The position numbers and the translations under genes were made by a program. The notes below the pieces were generated by a model that saw nothing but the letters and a program-made list of their open reading frames with translations, made no database searches and was not told where the DNA came from. From Nannocystis exedens (GTDB lineage Bacteria; Myxococcota_A; Polyangia; Nannocystales; Nannocystaceae), in assembly GCF_002343915.1 (NCBI RefSeq), contig NZ_NETK01000001.1, positions 1,426,001 through 1,490,000 of the forward strand: a stretch of 64,000 nt of DNA, in the 5' to 3' direction. This document shows positions 44,383-56,967 of this stretch, piece by piece (the stretch's first letter is position 1; every line of letters starts with the position of its first letter).

Positions 44383-45069
44383 CTACTGCTGCACACAGTA
44401 GATCGGCGACAGCCACGAGCACTTGCCGCTCGTGCACCACTCCGACCAATTGTCGTTGACGACGTCGGCGTGGCCCCAGTACGCGTTGGCGAACTCCGTC
44501 GTCCAGTTCTTGCACGTGGCATTGACGCTGATGAGGGTGCCGCTGGCGGAGGTCCCGGTATAGACGGTGGCGAAGCCGCCGTTGGCGCAGATCGTGTCGC
44601 CGATCGGCGCAGGGCCGCCGAGCTCGGTGACGTTGATCGGGGCGTCGAGGGAGTCGTCGGTGAGGTCGGCCCAGTTGTCGGCGACCTTGGTGCCGTTGGA
44701 CAGCACGTAGGGCACGTCGGCCTTGGTCATGCGCGAGGCGGGCGAGGCGTTGACGTCGCTGAGCCACGCCAGGTAGGTGCCCGGGAGCTCGGCCGCCTCG
44801 GCGAGCTGCTGACACCTGGCGTCGGCGCCGGCGAGGCCGCCGAGGTTGCCGGTGTACATCTGGCTGGTGACGAAGATGATCTTTTGCGCCGGGGTGACGC
44901 TGCAGTCGCTCTCGCAGCCGTCGCCGTCGGCCTGATTGCCGTCGTCGCACGCCTCGGCGTCGGCCCAGACGAAGCCGTCGCCGCACGCGGCGTCCTTGCA
45001 GGCGGTGGTGCACGCGTCGGTGTCGACCGCGTTGCCGTTGCTGTCTACATGGCCCGCAAACGGGTTCAA
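44383..45069 (-). pseudogene. DUF4215 / DUF1554 secreted protein, 5'-truncated
   Basis: The frame starts inside a DUF4215 Cys-repeat (GNAVDTDACTTACKDAACGD, followed by a full repeat with EACDDGNQADGDGCESDC). It continues into a complete DUF1554 domain (KIIFVTSQMYTGNLGGLAGA, YLAWLSD, CKNWTTE, ending SPIYCVQQ). The signal peptide and first repeats are missing. Homology stops at about 45035 and unrelated AT-richer sequence follows. The ATG at 45069 is within that foreign sequence, so the product would not be exported. Confidence 0.72.
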
Positions 45070-45369
45070 TTCTGGCGTTTACGGCATTTTGTTCCGCCGG
45101 TCCGAGAAATCGAACCAGAAACGACCCAATTTCATCCCGGGGACGGAGATCGCGTTCCCGCACCAAACGCGGTACAACATCCCGGCGCTGGGCCACAGCA
45201 GCCGGACGGCCAGCCGGCTTGCGACCACGGCCCGTGGGCTGGGCGATCCCCTGGTATCCCCACGGGTCGCCGCGGGGACATGAGCGACGTCGCCCAGCCT
45301 GTCTCATGCACCCTGTTTACGAGGACAGGCATGGTCGAGTGACTCCGGGACGCGTTTCGCCTCCCGGCC
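45070..45369. other. Intergenic region with a 10-bp inverted repeat downstream of hsdR
   Basis: No gene was recognised; 45040-45160 is lower in GC. GGCTGGGCGA (45237-45246) and TCGCCCAGCC (45290-45299) are perfect inverted arms 43 nt apart, 70 nt beyond the hsdR stop. They could form a structured 3' end. Confidence 0.4.
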
Positions 45370-48492
<3,123 letters not shown>

Positions 48493-48516
48493 CACCACAT
48501 ACCCCCTGATAAACGA

Positions 48517-48830
48517 TTACACAGCCGCCTCCACGACGCTCTCGGCATCGCGCACGCGCAATTCGCCCGAGATCAGACGCGGGAGCAGCGAGTTACGCAT
48601 TTCTGTCAATACGCGAATCTCTTTAGCGTTAGAGCAGATAAGTTTAAGGAGCGGATTTGTTGCAGCGCCAAAATTCTCAAGCAGGGCAGGCGGCGGCACC
48701 ACAATACGCATCGTGTCAATATCGCTCTTCCCGAGATGAATAACTGTGGTTCCCACCTTGGCACGCTCGAAGAAGGCCAGACGCGGCTCAATTGCTTGCC
48801 GAAGGAAAAATACCGGCACGTGTGCATTAG
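48517..48830 (-). pseudogene. hsdS: 3' part of hsdS, severed by an IS1182-like element
   Basis: The frame reads ANAHVPVFFLRQAIEPRLAF, then KVGTTVIHLGKSDIDTMRI and the coiled end LTEMRNSLLPRLISGELRVR. This is the second target-recognition domain end and C-terminal helix of a type I specificity subunit. It begins exactly at the IS boundary (48831). Joined to the 5' part at 55150 with one CTAA removed, the frame is continuous (KFIPN then AHVPVF). Ends 18-25 nt before hsdR. Confidence 0.88.
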
Positions 48831-50354
48831 CAGCCCGAGGTAGAAGTCGGTGAGACGAAATCGCTCATGCGTATCTCGAGTGAGCGACGTGCTCTGGAAG
48901 TCGAGCTCCCGGTAGGGAGTGCCGCGAATGGCGGTCAAGAAGCGCTCCGAGCCACCGCAGAAGCGTGAGGACAGCCACGAGCACGGCAGAAAGCGCGGCC
49001 CGAAGGCCCTGGAGGGCCCTCGGTTTCCCGATTCCGTGGACCTTTCGCATGATCAAGCTCAGGTTGAATCCGGCGGCGTGGATGACCAGCCGCTTGAGGA
49101 TATTGTCGTGACCGCGGACGTGGACCCTGCGCATTCCGCCGGAGTCGAGCATGTGCGCGAAGGGCCGTTCGACCAGCTCGCTGCGCTTCTTCTGCAGTTC
49201 CTTGCTCTTGCCTCGCTTCACGCGGCGGCGGTTCCGGTGCACCGCCTCACGCTCGGCCTGCTTGTCCTTCCACCGCCGGCGACCACGCGCGGGCTCCGGG
49301 ATGTAGCTGCGTACGTCGACCTCCTCGAGGCTCGTGAGCACGTCGTTGCTGTGGTAGCCCTTGTCGGCGACGACCTCCTCGACGCGCTCGGCGATCTGCT
49401 CCCTGGCCTTCTCCGAGCCCTCTTGGCGCACCTCCGCGAGATTGGCGTCGGCGACCTCCAGCGTCTTCTCGATGGTCTTCGTGTCGCCCGCAGCGCCGCC
49501 GTGCACCGTCACGCCGACGATGGCGCCGGTCTCGAGGTCGACCGCCTGCTCGTGCTTGTGCGCGAGGTGGGTGCTGCCGTCCTTCATCTTCATGATCTGC
49601 GCCTCGGGATCGTGCGGGTGTACCCACTCGTCGTTCGAGCCCTTCTTCGGCCGCTTGCGGTCCAGCCGCGCCAGGTCCTCGCGCGTCGGTTCCTCGATCC
49701 CCTCGGCCTTCGCCAGGTCGGTCAAGTACTCCTTGTACGCGCGTCCGTCGTCGCGGCGCACGATCGATCGCAGCGCCGCGTTCGCCTCAAGTGTCGTTGC
49801 GTCGATCCCGAGCGTCTTGCCGCGCAACAGGCCATGCTCGGCGACCAGCTCCAGCACCCGCGTGAACACCCGCTCGTGCACGTCGGTGCTCAGCCGACGC
49901 CGCGTCCGCGAGATCGTCGAGTGATCCGGCGGCTGCTTCTCCAGGCCGAGCCCCAAAAACCGCCGCAGACTCAGCGAGTCGGCGACCCGCCAGGCGATGC
50001 CCCGCTCGCTGCCGATCCCCTCGAAGTAGCCGATCAGCAAGCAGCGGAAGTACACCCCCGGCGCGAGGCCCGGTCGTCCCATCACCTCGGCGTAGAACGG
50101 CTCGCACTGCTTCTCCGCGAAACGGTCGAAGCCGTGCTTCCGGAGCAGCTTGTCGAGCGCCTCGTAGAACGGGTGCCCGAGCCCCTGCAACTTGTCATAC
50201 GTGATGAACAGCGTCGGCTGCTCCCCGTTGTCGTGCCCCATGGCCATGGCAAAGCCACTTTATCAGCTTTCATCGCAGAGCGCGATACCGCGCGCCGCTC
50301 CGCTGCTCGCGAGGTTCCTCGCGGCGTGGTTGCCGCGACTTTCACCACGGGCTG
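48831..50354 (-). mobile_element. IS1182-like insertion sequence, copy 1 (complete, 1524 bp)
   Basis: The ends are CAGCCCGTGGTGAAA and TTCTACCTCGGGCTG, inverted repeats matching 12 of 15. The hsdS-side flank begins CTAA, equal to the CTAA before copy 2 at 55147-55150. The flank on the other side belongs to a different locus (TTAG before the end on the minus strand). So this copy is probably a recombinant of two elements. Confidence 0.88.
48865..50247 (-). CDS. IS1182-like DDE transposase (intact)
   Basis: 460 residues. N-terminal HTH region (YDKLQGLGHPFYEALDKLLR, SLSLRRFLGLGLEKQPPDHS). The DDE core has LGIDATTLEANAAL (Asp1), VADKGYHSND (Asp2) and ELVERPFAHM (Glu), with the family's charged insertion in between. 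The C-terminus is hydrophobic. Start ATG 50247 in ATGGCCATG. DNA is identical to copy 2 over the shared part as far as could be compared by eye, so the two are recent. Confidence 0.9.
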   Translation of the reverse strand: MAMGHDNGEQPTLFITYDKLQGLGHPFYEALDKLLRKHGFDRFAEKQCEPFYAEVMGRPGLAPGVYFRCLLIGYFEGIGSERGIAWRVADSLSLRRFLGLGLEKQPPDHSTISRTRRRLSTDVHERVFTRVLELVAEHGLLRGKTLGIDATTLEANAALRSIVRRDDGRAYKEYLTDLAKAEGIEEPTREDLARLDRKRPKKGSNDEWVHPHDPEAQIMKMKDGSTHLAHKHEQAVDLETGAIVGVTVHGGAAGDTKTIEKTLEVADANLAEVRQEGSEKAREQIAERVEEVVADKGYHSNDVLTSLEEVDVRSYIPEPARGRRRWKDKQAEREAVHRNRRRVKRGKSKELQKKRSELVERPFAHMLDSGGMRRVHVRGHDNILKRLVIHAAGFNLSLIMRKVHGIGKPRALQGLRAALSAVLVAVLTLLRWLGALLDRHSRHSLPGARLPEHVAHSRYA

Positions 50355-50390
50355 CTAAGCGACTTTGGCCGGCCGCCGCCTTCGTCCGCG

Positions 50391-50436
50391 TCGACAGCGG
50401 CAAGGAGAAGGCCGACATCGTCGCCCGCATCGTCGA
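50391..50436 (+). repeat. Fragment of an hsdM 5' coding sequence
   Basis: About 43 bp (GACAGCGGCAAGGAGAAGG and on) nearly identical to 52478-52520 inside hsdM, coding DSGKEKADIVARI against [13 protein letters not shown]. It is the relic of a second hsdM-like gene at the site of the second IS copy. Confidence 0.6.
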
Positions 50437-50462
50437 TATGAGGCCGACGCACTATTTCCGGA

Positions 50463-52088
50463 TCACAACGGGCTCGGCAAGGATCCGGGCTGAATGCTGC
50501 TGCGGGTTCCCTTGAGATCCCCTCGCATGATGGTGCTGCCGGGTTTCTTGTCGAACATCTCCCAGGTGCCCTCCATGCGGCCGTCTTTCATGCGCAGGAT
50601 GAAACGATAATGCCAATCGCCATCCTGGGCCGGGGTGGCCTTGTCGACGGGCTTGTTCGGCCCGAGCCAGGCCTCAAAATCGGCGATCGCCGTGCCATCA
50701 GCCCCGGCGACAATGCGTGCCTCGGCGCGGTCCTGATAGGCTTGCTTGTACCTGTTCTTCCCCGAATCGCCGGTCTTGCGGACGATGATGCTGGCGATGC
50801 AGTTCTTTCGCGAGGCGATCTCGAGCCTGTAGTGCCCGCTCGCGCCCGAGAATTGCGTGTTCGCCGTCCAGTTCACCGAGGTCGTCATGAGCCACTGGCC
50901 CACGATCGGCGTGAGCTCGGCACAGGGGCCGGGCTTCTGTGCAGCGACCGAGACCCCGCGAAACACGTCAGGCGCTGATTTCGGCTCGGACGGCGATTCG
51001 CGGAAGATGCAGAATGCTCCGACAGTACCGACCAGGAGCGCCCCGACGACGAGTGCTGTGCCCCGCGAGCCAGGCTGAAGCAGCCGCGGCGGGATATCGA
51101 ACTCCGGTTCGTCGGTGAAGGATGTTTGACCGCGGGAAGACGCGCTACTGGTCGACGGAGTGATGACGTGGGAGGACGAGCCTAGCGGCGGCCCGGCGCC
51201 TCCGCCGCCCAGGTGCAACCCTCCGGGCGGGAGCAGCCGACGAAGGAAGGGCGCGAGGTCGGCGTGGGTGTTCCCGAAGGGCAGCGGGAAGATCCGCTGC
51301 TCGGGCGGGTGCTCGCGGCGGAGGGCTTCGATCTCACTCGCCAGGCAGAGCCGGAAGTGGCGGACCTCGGAGCGCGCGAAGACCTCACCAGTCCAGCGCA
51401 GGAAGGCGCCGATGTTGGGATCGCACAGGCCGGCGCCGCAGCCGACGAAGACGAAGGTCCACGCCGTCCGCAGGGTCGACAGGACAGCCTGGGCGTGCGG
51501 GTCGCGGACGACGTCGATGTAGGAGCGCGTGCCGAGGACGATCGACTCGGGCTCTTCCCACTGGCCGTGCAGGTGGAGCACCCGCGGTTCTGTGCCCCGG
51601 ACCGCCCGCTCGACCACGGCGGGGCGCGTCCATGTGGCGGGCTTGAGCGCGGTCACGCTCTCGAGGAGGTGGTCGTAATTGGTGGTCGCCAGCAAGGTTC
51701 CACGGCGCTGGTGAGCGGCGAGTGCCTCGAGAACGGAGCGATCGCGGATATCGTGATGAAAGGCGCCGACTGTCTCGCGTAGCCAGCGGCTGAACTCGCC
51801 CCCGTGCGGGGCGCTCAGGCGGCCTCCGACGATGTCGGCGACGCTCAGGAGGGCCTGGGGACTCGCCAGGCAGAGATGTTGCTGATAGACGGCGTTCTCT
51901 CGCGCGTCGAGGGCGCCCAGCTCGTAGATGCGTCGGAGGCCGTCATGCAGCAGGCCCCCCCAACTGGCGAGCACGGCGCGCGGGCCACCGTGGAGCGCCC
52001 CGATGCTGACGCCAGCGCCGACGATAAAAACAACGTTCTGTGGCGTGCTGGCGAGGGTCTGACGGAGGTCCTCGAGAAGACCGGACAT
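50463..52088 (-). CDS. Membrane-anchored SIR2-domain protein, predicted NADase
   Basis: ATG 52088 gives 541 residues (GTG 52109 is an alternative). The SIR2-like Rossmann domain (1-300) has FIVGAGVS (24-28) for NAD, TTNYD (135-139), the HLHG motif (catalytic His174) and VFVGCG near 213. This is the set found in anti-phage SIR2 NADases (ThsA, DSR, AVAST/SIR2-HerA type) rather than protein deacetylases, which would carry a zinc ribbon. A Gly/Ser linker follows, then one membrane helix near 350-370 (GTALVVGALLVGTVGAFCIF). A C-terminal beta-rich domain of about 150 residues (GQWLMTTSVNWTAN, HYRFILRMKDGRMEGTWEMF) resembles lipocalin-like folds. It is divergent from hsdM within the inverted defence block. 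Confidence 0.82.
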   Translation of the reverse strand: MSGLLEDLRQTLASTPQNVVFIVGAGVSIGALHGGPRAVLASWGGLLHDGLRRIYELGALDARENAVYQQHLCLASPQALLSVADIVGGRLSAPHGGEFSRWLRETVGAFHHDIRDRSVLEALAAHQRRGTLLATTNYDHLLESVTALKPATWTRPAVVERAVRGTEPRVLHLHGQWEEPESIVLGTRSYIDVVRDPHAQAVLSTLRTAWTFVFVGCGAGLCDPNIGAFLRWTGEVFARSEVRHFRLCLASEIEALRREHPPEQRIFPLPFGNTHADLAPFLRRLLPPGGLHLGGGGAGPPLGSSSHVITPSTSSASSRGQTSFTDEPEFDIPPRLLQPGSRGTALVVGALLVGTVGAFCIFRESPSEPKSAPDVFRGVSVAAQKPGPCAELTPIVGQWLMTTSVNWTANTQFSGASGHYRLEIASRKNCIASIIVRKTGDSGKNRYKQAYQDRAEARIVAGADGTAIADFEAWLGPNKPVDKATPAQDGDWHYRFILRMKDGRMEGTWEMFDKKPGSTIMRGDLKGTRSSIQPGSLPSPL

Positions 52089-52264
52089 ACGAGGACGGCA
52101 GGATATCACGACGGCGCCGATGACGACGATTTCGGCGGCTTGGCCTGACTCCCCCCGTGAAGGCCCAATAGGCGCATCCGGCGTCGGCTTCGCGGGATGG
52201 TGCGCGCGGCGACAGGGGCTTCCAAGCCGCGTCTGCCTGCCCTAGAATGCAGTTCGCCGGCTCG
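52089..52264. promoter_or_regulatory. Divergent promoter region between the SIR2 gene and hsdM
   Basis: 176 bp shared by the two starts. No perfect palindrome was found; the two defence genes may be co-regulated from here. Confidence 0.35.
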
Positions 52265-54178
52265 ATGACGACCAAGACCAGACGGATCCTGGAGACCCTC
52301 GCCCGCGACGAACTGCAGGACCTTGTCGCCCAGAACGGGCTCAAGGTGCGGGATCGGCGCGTGCGGGAGGATTTGATCGAGGCCGTGGCCGGGTCCCGCG
52401 AGGTCGACCTCGCGGCGCACCTCGGCGGCTTCTCCCGCGACCGGCTCAAGGAGATCTGCCGCAGCCTCGGGCTCGACGACAGCGGCAAGGAGAAGGCCGG
52501 CATCGTCGCCCGGATCCTCGGCACGGCGCCCGCGTCCGCCGCCAAGCCCGCGGGGCAGACCGCCCTGGACCTCGAGCCGGCCACACCGGCGCCAGCGCCG
52601 GCCAAGGCGAAGCGCGCCGCCAAGGCCGCGCCGCCGAGCAAGCCGGACGGCAACGGCGGCGATCTCGGCTTCGAGCGCAAGCTGTTCCAGGCCGCCGACA
52701 AGCTGCGCAACAACATGGACGCGGCCGAGTACAAGCACGTCGTCCTCGGCCTGATCTTCCTCAAGTACATCTCCGACGCCTTCGAGGAGCTGCACGCGCG
52801 CCTGGTCGAGCAGGCCGCCGAGGGCGCCGACCCGGAGGACCGCGACGAGTACCGCGCCGAGCGCGTGTTCTGGGTGCCGAAGGCGGCGCGCTGGTCGGGA
52901 ATCCAGGCCAAGGCCAAGCAGGCCAGCATCGGCCAGACGATCGACGACGCGATGGTCGCCATCGAGAAGGACAACCCGTCGCTGCGCGGCGTGCTGCCCA
53001 AGAACTACGGCCGCCCCGGCCTCGACAAGCAGCGGCTCGGCGAGCTCGTCGACCTGATCGGCACGATCGGCCTCGGCACGAAGGAGCACCAGTCCAAGGA
53101 TATCCTCGGCCGCGTGTATGAGTATTTCCTCTCGGAATTCGCGCTCGCCGAGGGCCGCAAGGGCGGCCAGTTCTACACCCCGCGCTCAGTCGTGCGGCTG
53201 CTGGTCGAGATGCTCGCCCCGTACAAGGGCCGCGTCTACGACCCCTGCTGCGGCTCCGGCGGCATGTTCGTGCAGTCGGAGAAGTTCGTCGAGGAGCACG
53301 GCGGCCGCCACGGCGACGTCAGCGTCTACGGCCAGGAGTCGAACGAGACGACCTGGCGCCTGGCGAAGATGAACCTCGCCATTCGCGGCATCGAGGCCAA
53401 CCTCGGCCCCGAGCACGCCGACACCTTCCACCGCGACCTTCACCGCGACCTCAAGGCCGACTACATCCTCGCCAACCCGCCCTTCAACGCAAAGGATTGG
53501 GGCGTCGAGCGCCTGGCCGAGGACGTGCGCTGGAAGTACGGCACGCCGCCAGCCGGCAACGCCAACTTCGGCTGGGTGCAGCACTTCATCCACCACCTCG
53601 CGCCGACCGGGCAAGCCGGATTTGTCCTCGCCAACGGCTCGATGTCTTCCAATCAGTCTGGAGAGGGCGAGATCCGCAAGGCGATCGTCGAGGCCGACCT
53701 GATCGACTGCATGGTTGCGCTCCCCGGCCAGCTCTTCTACTCGACGCAGATCGCCGCATGTCTGTGGTTCCTGGCCCGTGACAAGAAGAACCACCGCTTT
53801 CGCGACCGCCGTGGCCGGGTGCTCCTCATCGACGCCCGCAAGTTTGGGCGTATGATCGACCGCACCCAGCGCGAGCTTACGGACGAAGAAATCGCCAGGA
53901 TCGCCGAGACGTACCACGCGTGGCGCGGCGACAAGGGGGCCGGCAAGTACGAAGACATCGCGGGCTTCTGCAAGAGCGCGACGCTCGACGAGATCCGCCT
54001 CCACCAGCACGTACTCACGCCTGGACGCTATGTGGGCGCGGAGGAAGTCGAAGACGAGGACGAGCCATTCGAGCAACGGTTTACTCGACTGACCGCACGA
54101 CTCGACATCCAGTTTGCGGAGGCTCTTCGCTTGCAAGAAGTAATCCGCCAGAGGCTCGGGGTCCTGCGATATGAGTGA
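52265..54178 (+). CDS. hsdM: Type I restriction-modification methyltransferase subunit
   Basis: 637 residues from ATG 52265. Residues 1-85 are an unusual SAP-like DNA-binding extension ([20 protein letters not shown]) joined by a Pro/Ala/Lys linker. HsdM_N helices ([20 protein letters not shown]) follow, then the N6-adenine methylase core with motif [11 protein letters not shown] and motif IV NPPF, then [10 protein letters not shown]. All catalytic motifs are present. It should methylate adenine in the target named by HsdS. The stop overlaps the hsdS start by 8 nt (translational coupling). It now points away from hsdR because of the IS-mediated inversion. Confidence 0.95.
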   Translation: MTTKTRRILETLARDELQDLVAQNGLKVRDRRVREDLIEAVAGSREVDLAAHLGGFSRDRLKEICRSLGLDDSGKEKAGIVARILGTAPASAAKPAGQTALDLEPATPAPAPAKAKRAAKAAPPSKPDGNGGDLGFERKLFQAADKLRNNMDAAEYKHVVLGLIFLKYISDAFEELHARLVEQAAEGADPEDRDEYRAERVFWVPKAARWSGIQAKAKQASIGQTIDDAMVAIEKDNPSLRGVLPKNYGRPGLDKQRLGELVDLIGTIGLGTKEHQSKDILGRVYEYFLSEFALAEGRKGGQFYTPRSVVRLLVEMLAPYKGRVYDPCCGSGGMFVQSEKFVEEHGGRHGDVSVYGQESNETTWRLAKMNLAIRGIEANLGPEHADTFHRDLHRDLKADYILANPPFNAKDWGVERLAEDVRWKYGTPPAGNANFGWVQHFIHHLAPTGQAGFVLANGSMSSNQSGEGEIRKAIVEADLIDCMVALPGQLFYSTQIAACLWFLARDKKNHRFRDRRGRVLLIDARKFGRMIDRTQRELTDEEIARIAETYHAWRGDKGAGKYEDIAGFCKSATLDEIRLHQHVLTPGRYVGAEEVEDEDEPFEQRFTRLTARLDIQFAEALRLQEVIRQRLGVLRYE

Positions 54179-55163
54179 GCGCTGGCGCAGGCTGCCCCTC
54201 TCTGAGCTCGTGGATCCCGCACGGGGCATCTGTTACGGAGTCGTTCAGCCCGGCGAGGATTGCGCCGATGGCATACAGATTGTTCGCGTGAACGACATCC
54301 GAGGCGGCCGAGTTTCGACCGCGGCTCCACTCCGCATCCAAAGCGAGATTGAAGCTAAGTACGCTCGTTCGCGCCTTCGTGGTGGCGAGCTATTACTAAC
54401 CTTGGTCGGAACTGTAGGTGAGACGGCGGTTGTACCTCCGGAGCTTGCGGGATGGAATACAGCCAGAGCCGTAGGAGTTCTGCCCATCCTGGCGGACCCA
54501 GGTGCGCGTTGGGTCCATTACGTGTTGCGCTCGCCGGAGCTTCGGTCATTGCTCCGAGAATGGTGCAACACGACGGTGCAGGCTACGTTGAATCTGCGGG
54601 ACGTAGCGCGCTTGCCGATCACCTTACCTCCCAAGAAAGAGCGCGAAGCCATCGAGGGAATCTTGTCGGCGCTCGACGACAAGATCGAGTTGAACCGGCA
54701 GACGAACGAGACGCTGGAGGCGATGGCGCGGGCGCTGTTCCAGAGCTGGTTCGTCGACTTCGACCCCGTCCGCGCCAAGATGGAGGGCCGTCTACCGGCG
54801 GAAGGGGACGCCGCCACTGCTCGCCTTTTCCCAGAGTCGCTAGAGGATTCCAGCGAAGGTACACTTCCCCGAGGCTGGCATTACGGTTCGGTATATGAGT
54901 TGTGCAAGGTGCGCTACGGCGCGCCTTATGCTTCAAGACTCTTCAACACAGAAGGTCGAGGCTTCCCATTAGTGAGAATCCGCGACCTCTCCACTCACAA
55001 TCCAGAGGTGTTCACGGAAGAGTTACATCCGGCCGGCTTTACAGTGGAATCTGGAGAGATCCTTGTAGGCATGGACGGGGAATTCCGGGCGCAACTGTGG
55101 CTAGGAGCTACGGCGGTCGTAAACCAACGCGTGTGCAAATTCATCCCTAACAGCCCGTGGTGA
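54171..55163 (+). pseudogene. hsdS: 5' part of hsdS, cut by an IS1182-like element
   Basis: 330 residues. The first target-recognition domain (1-165) is noticeably lower in GC than hsdM, as usual for swapped recognition domains. The central conserved helix (LSALDDKIELNRQTNETLEA, FQSWFVDFDPVRAKMEG) is intact, and about 110 residues of the second recognition domain follow. The frame enters the IS after KFIPN and stops at TGA 55161. The missing 3' part is at 48517-48830 on the other strand. Without the C-terminal half the subunit should not assemble a working enzyme, though half-S proteins can sometimes dimerise. Confidence 0.9.
55147..55150. repeat. 4-bp target duplication of the IS insertion in hsdS
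   Basis: CTAA immediately before CAGCCC; the partner CTAA (read on the minus strand) follows the other IS end at 48827-48830. Removing one copy restores the hsdS frame. Confidence 0.8.
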
Positions 55164-56092
55164 AAGTCGCGGCAACCACGCCGCGAGGAACCTCGCGAGC
55201 AGCGGAGCGGCGCGCGGTATCGCGCTCTGCGATGAAAGCTGATAAAGTGGCTTTGCCATGGCCATGGGGCACGACAACGGGGAGCAGCCGACGCTGTTCA
55301 TCACGTATGACAAGTTGCAGGGGCTCGGGCACCCGTTCTACGAGGCGCTCGACAAGCTGCTCCGGAAGCACGGCTTCGACCGTTTCGCGGAGAAGCAGTG
55401 CGAGCCGTTCTACGCCGAGGTGATGGGACGACCGGGCCTCGCGCCGGGGGTGTACTTCCGCTGCTTGCTGATCGGCTACTTCGAGGGGATCGGCAGCGAG
55501 CGGGGCATCGCCTGGCGGGTCGCCGACTCGCTGAGTCTGCGGCGGTTTTTGGGGCTCGGCCTGGAGAAGCAGCCGCCGGATCACTCGACGATCTCGCGGA
55601 CGCGGCGTCGGCTGAGCACCGACGTGCACGAGCGGGTGTTCACGCGGGTGCTGGAGCTGGTCGCCGAGCATGGCCTGTTGCGCGGCAAGACGCTCGGGAT
55701 CGACGCAACGACACTTGAGGCGAACGCGGCGCTGCGATCGATCGTGCGCCGCGACGACGGACGCGCGTACAAGGAGTACTTGACCGACCTGGCGAAGGCC
55801 GAGGGGATCGAGGAACCGACGCGCGAGGACCTGGCGCGGCTGGACCGCAAGCGGCCGAAGAAGGGCTCGAACGACGAGTGGGTACACCCGCACGATCCCG
55901 AGGCGCAGATCATGAAGATGAAGGACGGCAGCACCCACCTCGCGCACAAGCACGAGCAGGCGGTCGACCTCGAGACCGGCGCCATCGTCGGCGTGACGGT
56001 GCACGGCGGCGCTGCGGGCGACACGAAGACCATCGAGAAGACGCTGGAGGTCGCCGACGCCAATCTCGCGGAGGTGCGCCAAGAGGGCTCGG
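55151..56092 (+). mobile_element. IS1182-like insertion sequence, copy 2 (3' truncated)
   Basis: Inverted relative to copy 1 and identical over its 942 bp as far as could be compared, including the CAGCCCGTGGTGAAA end. It stops abruptly at the IS21-like element that begins at 56093; the last 580 bp are lost. Confidence 0.88.
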
Positions 56093-56109
56093 TGTTGACG
56101 ACGGCGTAG
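55258..56109 (+). pseudogene. Truncated IS1182-like transposase
   Basis: 283 residues, the first 278 matching the intact copy, then a five-residue tail read from the IS21-like end. It keeps Asp1 (LGIDATTLEA) but lacks Asp2 and Glu, so it is inactive. Confidence 0.9.
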
Positions 56110-56202
56110 ATCCGCGTAAATCCAGCGGCAGAAATCAGCGGCGAAAATCGGCGGCAGAAAACGCCGGCGAGGCCGGCGTCGAGCGAGGGTGACCGTGGCG
56201 GC

Positions 56203-56967
56203 TCAGGATTTGCGACGAGAGCGCCTGGCGGCTCTGCGGGTCGTGTTGCGTTCGACGGTCTCCTTGTTCCGGTAGGATTCGGCGTCGATGGTGAGGACCT
56301 CGGCGTTGTGGCACAGGCGGTCGATGACGGCGACGATGCTGGTCGCGCTCGGAAACACCTCCTGCCACTCGCTGAAGATCCGGTTGGTGGTTACGATTGT
56401 CGAGAGTCGTTGGTATCGCTGGCTGACCACCTGGAAGAGCAGATCGGCGTAGCCTTGCCCATAGGACATGTAGCCGACCTCGTCCACGACGAGGAGCGCG
56501 GGAGAGGTGTAGCGGCGGAGGCGCTTCCGCAGGCGCGTGGTGTCGGGCTGGGCCGCGAGATCGCCGAGCATCTGGGCGGCCTCGACGACGCGGACGGTGT
56601 GGCCGGCCCGGATCGCGCGGTGGGCGAGGTTGCGGGCGATCATCGTCTTACCGACGCCGCCCGAGCCGATCAGGACGACGTTGGTGTGCTCGCGGAGGAA
56701 GTCGAGCTCGAAGAGAGCCTCGATCGCCTCGCGGTCGATCTTCCGCGGGTGCGTCCAATCGAAGTCGGCGATCGGCTTAAAGGCGCCGATCTTGGCGCCC
56801 TCGAGGCGACGCGCGAGGCTGCGTCGACAGCGTTCGTCCTCTTCGGCCTCGATGAGCGGGCGCAGCCACGGCTCGGCCTCGATGGCGTGCCAGCGGGCGA
56901 GCAGGCCGTAGAGCCCGAGCGCGGCGGCGCGCTCGCGCAGCGTCGCGTCAGGTGTCTTCGTCGCCAT
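56203..56967 (-). CDS. istB: IS21-family ATP-binding helper protein
   Basis: 254 residues: N-terminal helical domain, Walker A as LIGSGGVGKTMIA (Ser/Gly variant), Walker B LLVVDEVGYM, sensor region IVTTNRIFSEW and the conserved DRLCHNAEVLTIDAESYR tail. The ATPase selects and delivers the target for IstA. Start ATG 56967 overlaps the istA end by 20 nt, so translation is coupled. The basic C-terminal RRAARRSRRKS is common in this family. Confidence 0.93.
   Translation of the reverse strand: MATKTPDATLRERAAALGLYGLLARWHAIEAEPWLRPLIEAEEDERCRRSLARRLEGAKIGAFKPIADFDWTHPRKIDREAIEALFELDFLREHTNVVLIGSGGVGKTMIARNLAHRAIRAGHTVRVVEAAQMLGDLAAQPDTTRLRKRLRRYTSPALLVVDEVGYMSYGQGYADLLFQVVSQRYQRLSTIVTTNRIFSEWQEVFPSATSIVAVIDRLCHNAEVLTIDAESYRNKETVERNTTRRAARRSRRKS

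Noticed and set aside
48831..56092. Phase-variable hsdS switch driven by the inverted IS copies
   Set aside because: Flipping back would still leave an IS within hsdS, so no orientation gives an intact gene; copy 2 is also truncated. Breakage is the simpler reading.
55258..56109. Second functional IS1182-like transposase
   Set aside because: It lacks two of three catalytic residues and ends in five residues read from another IS.
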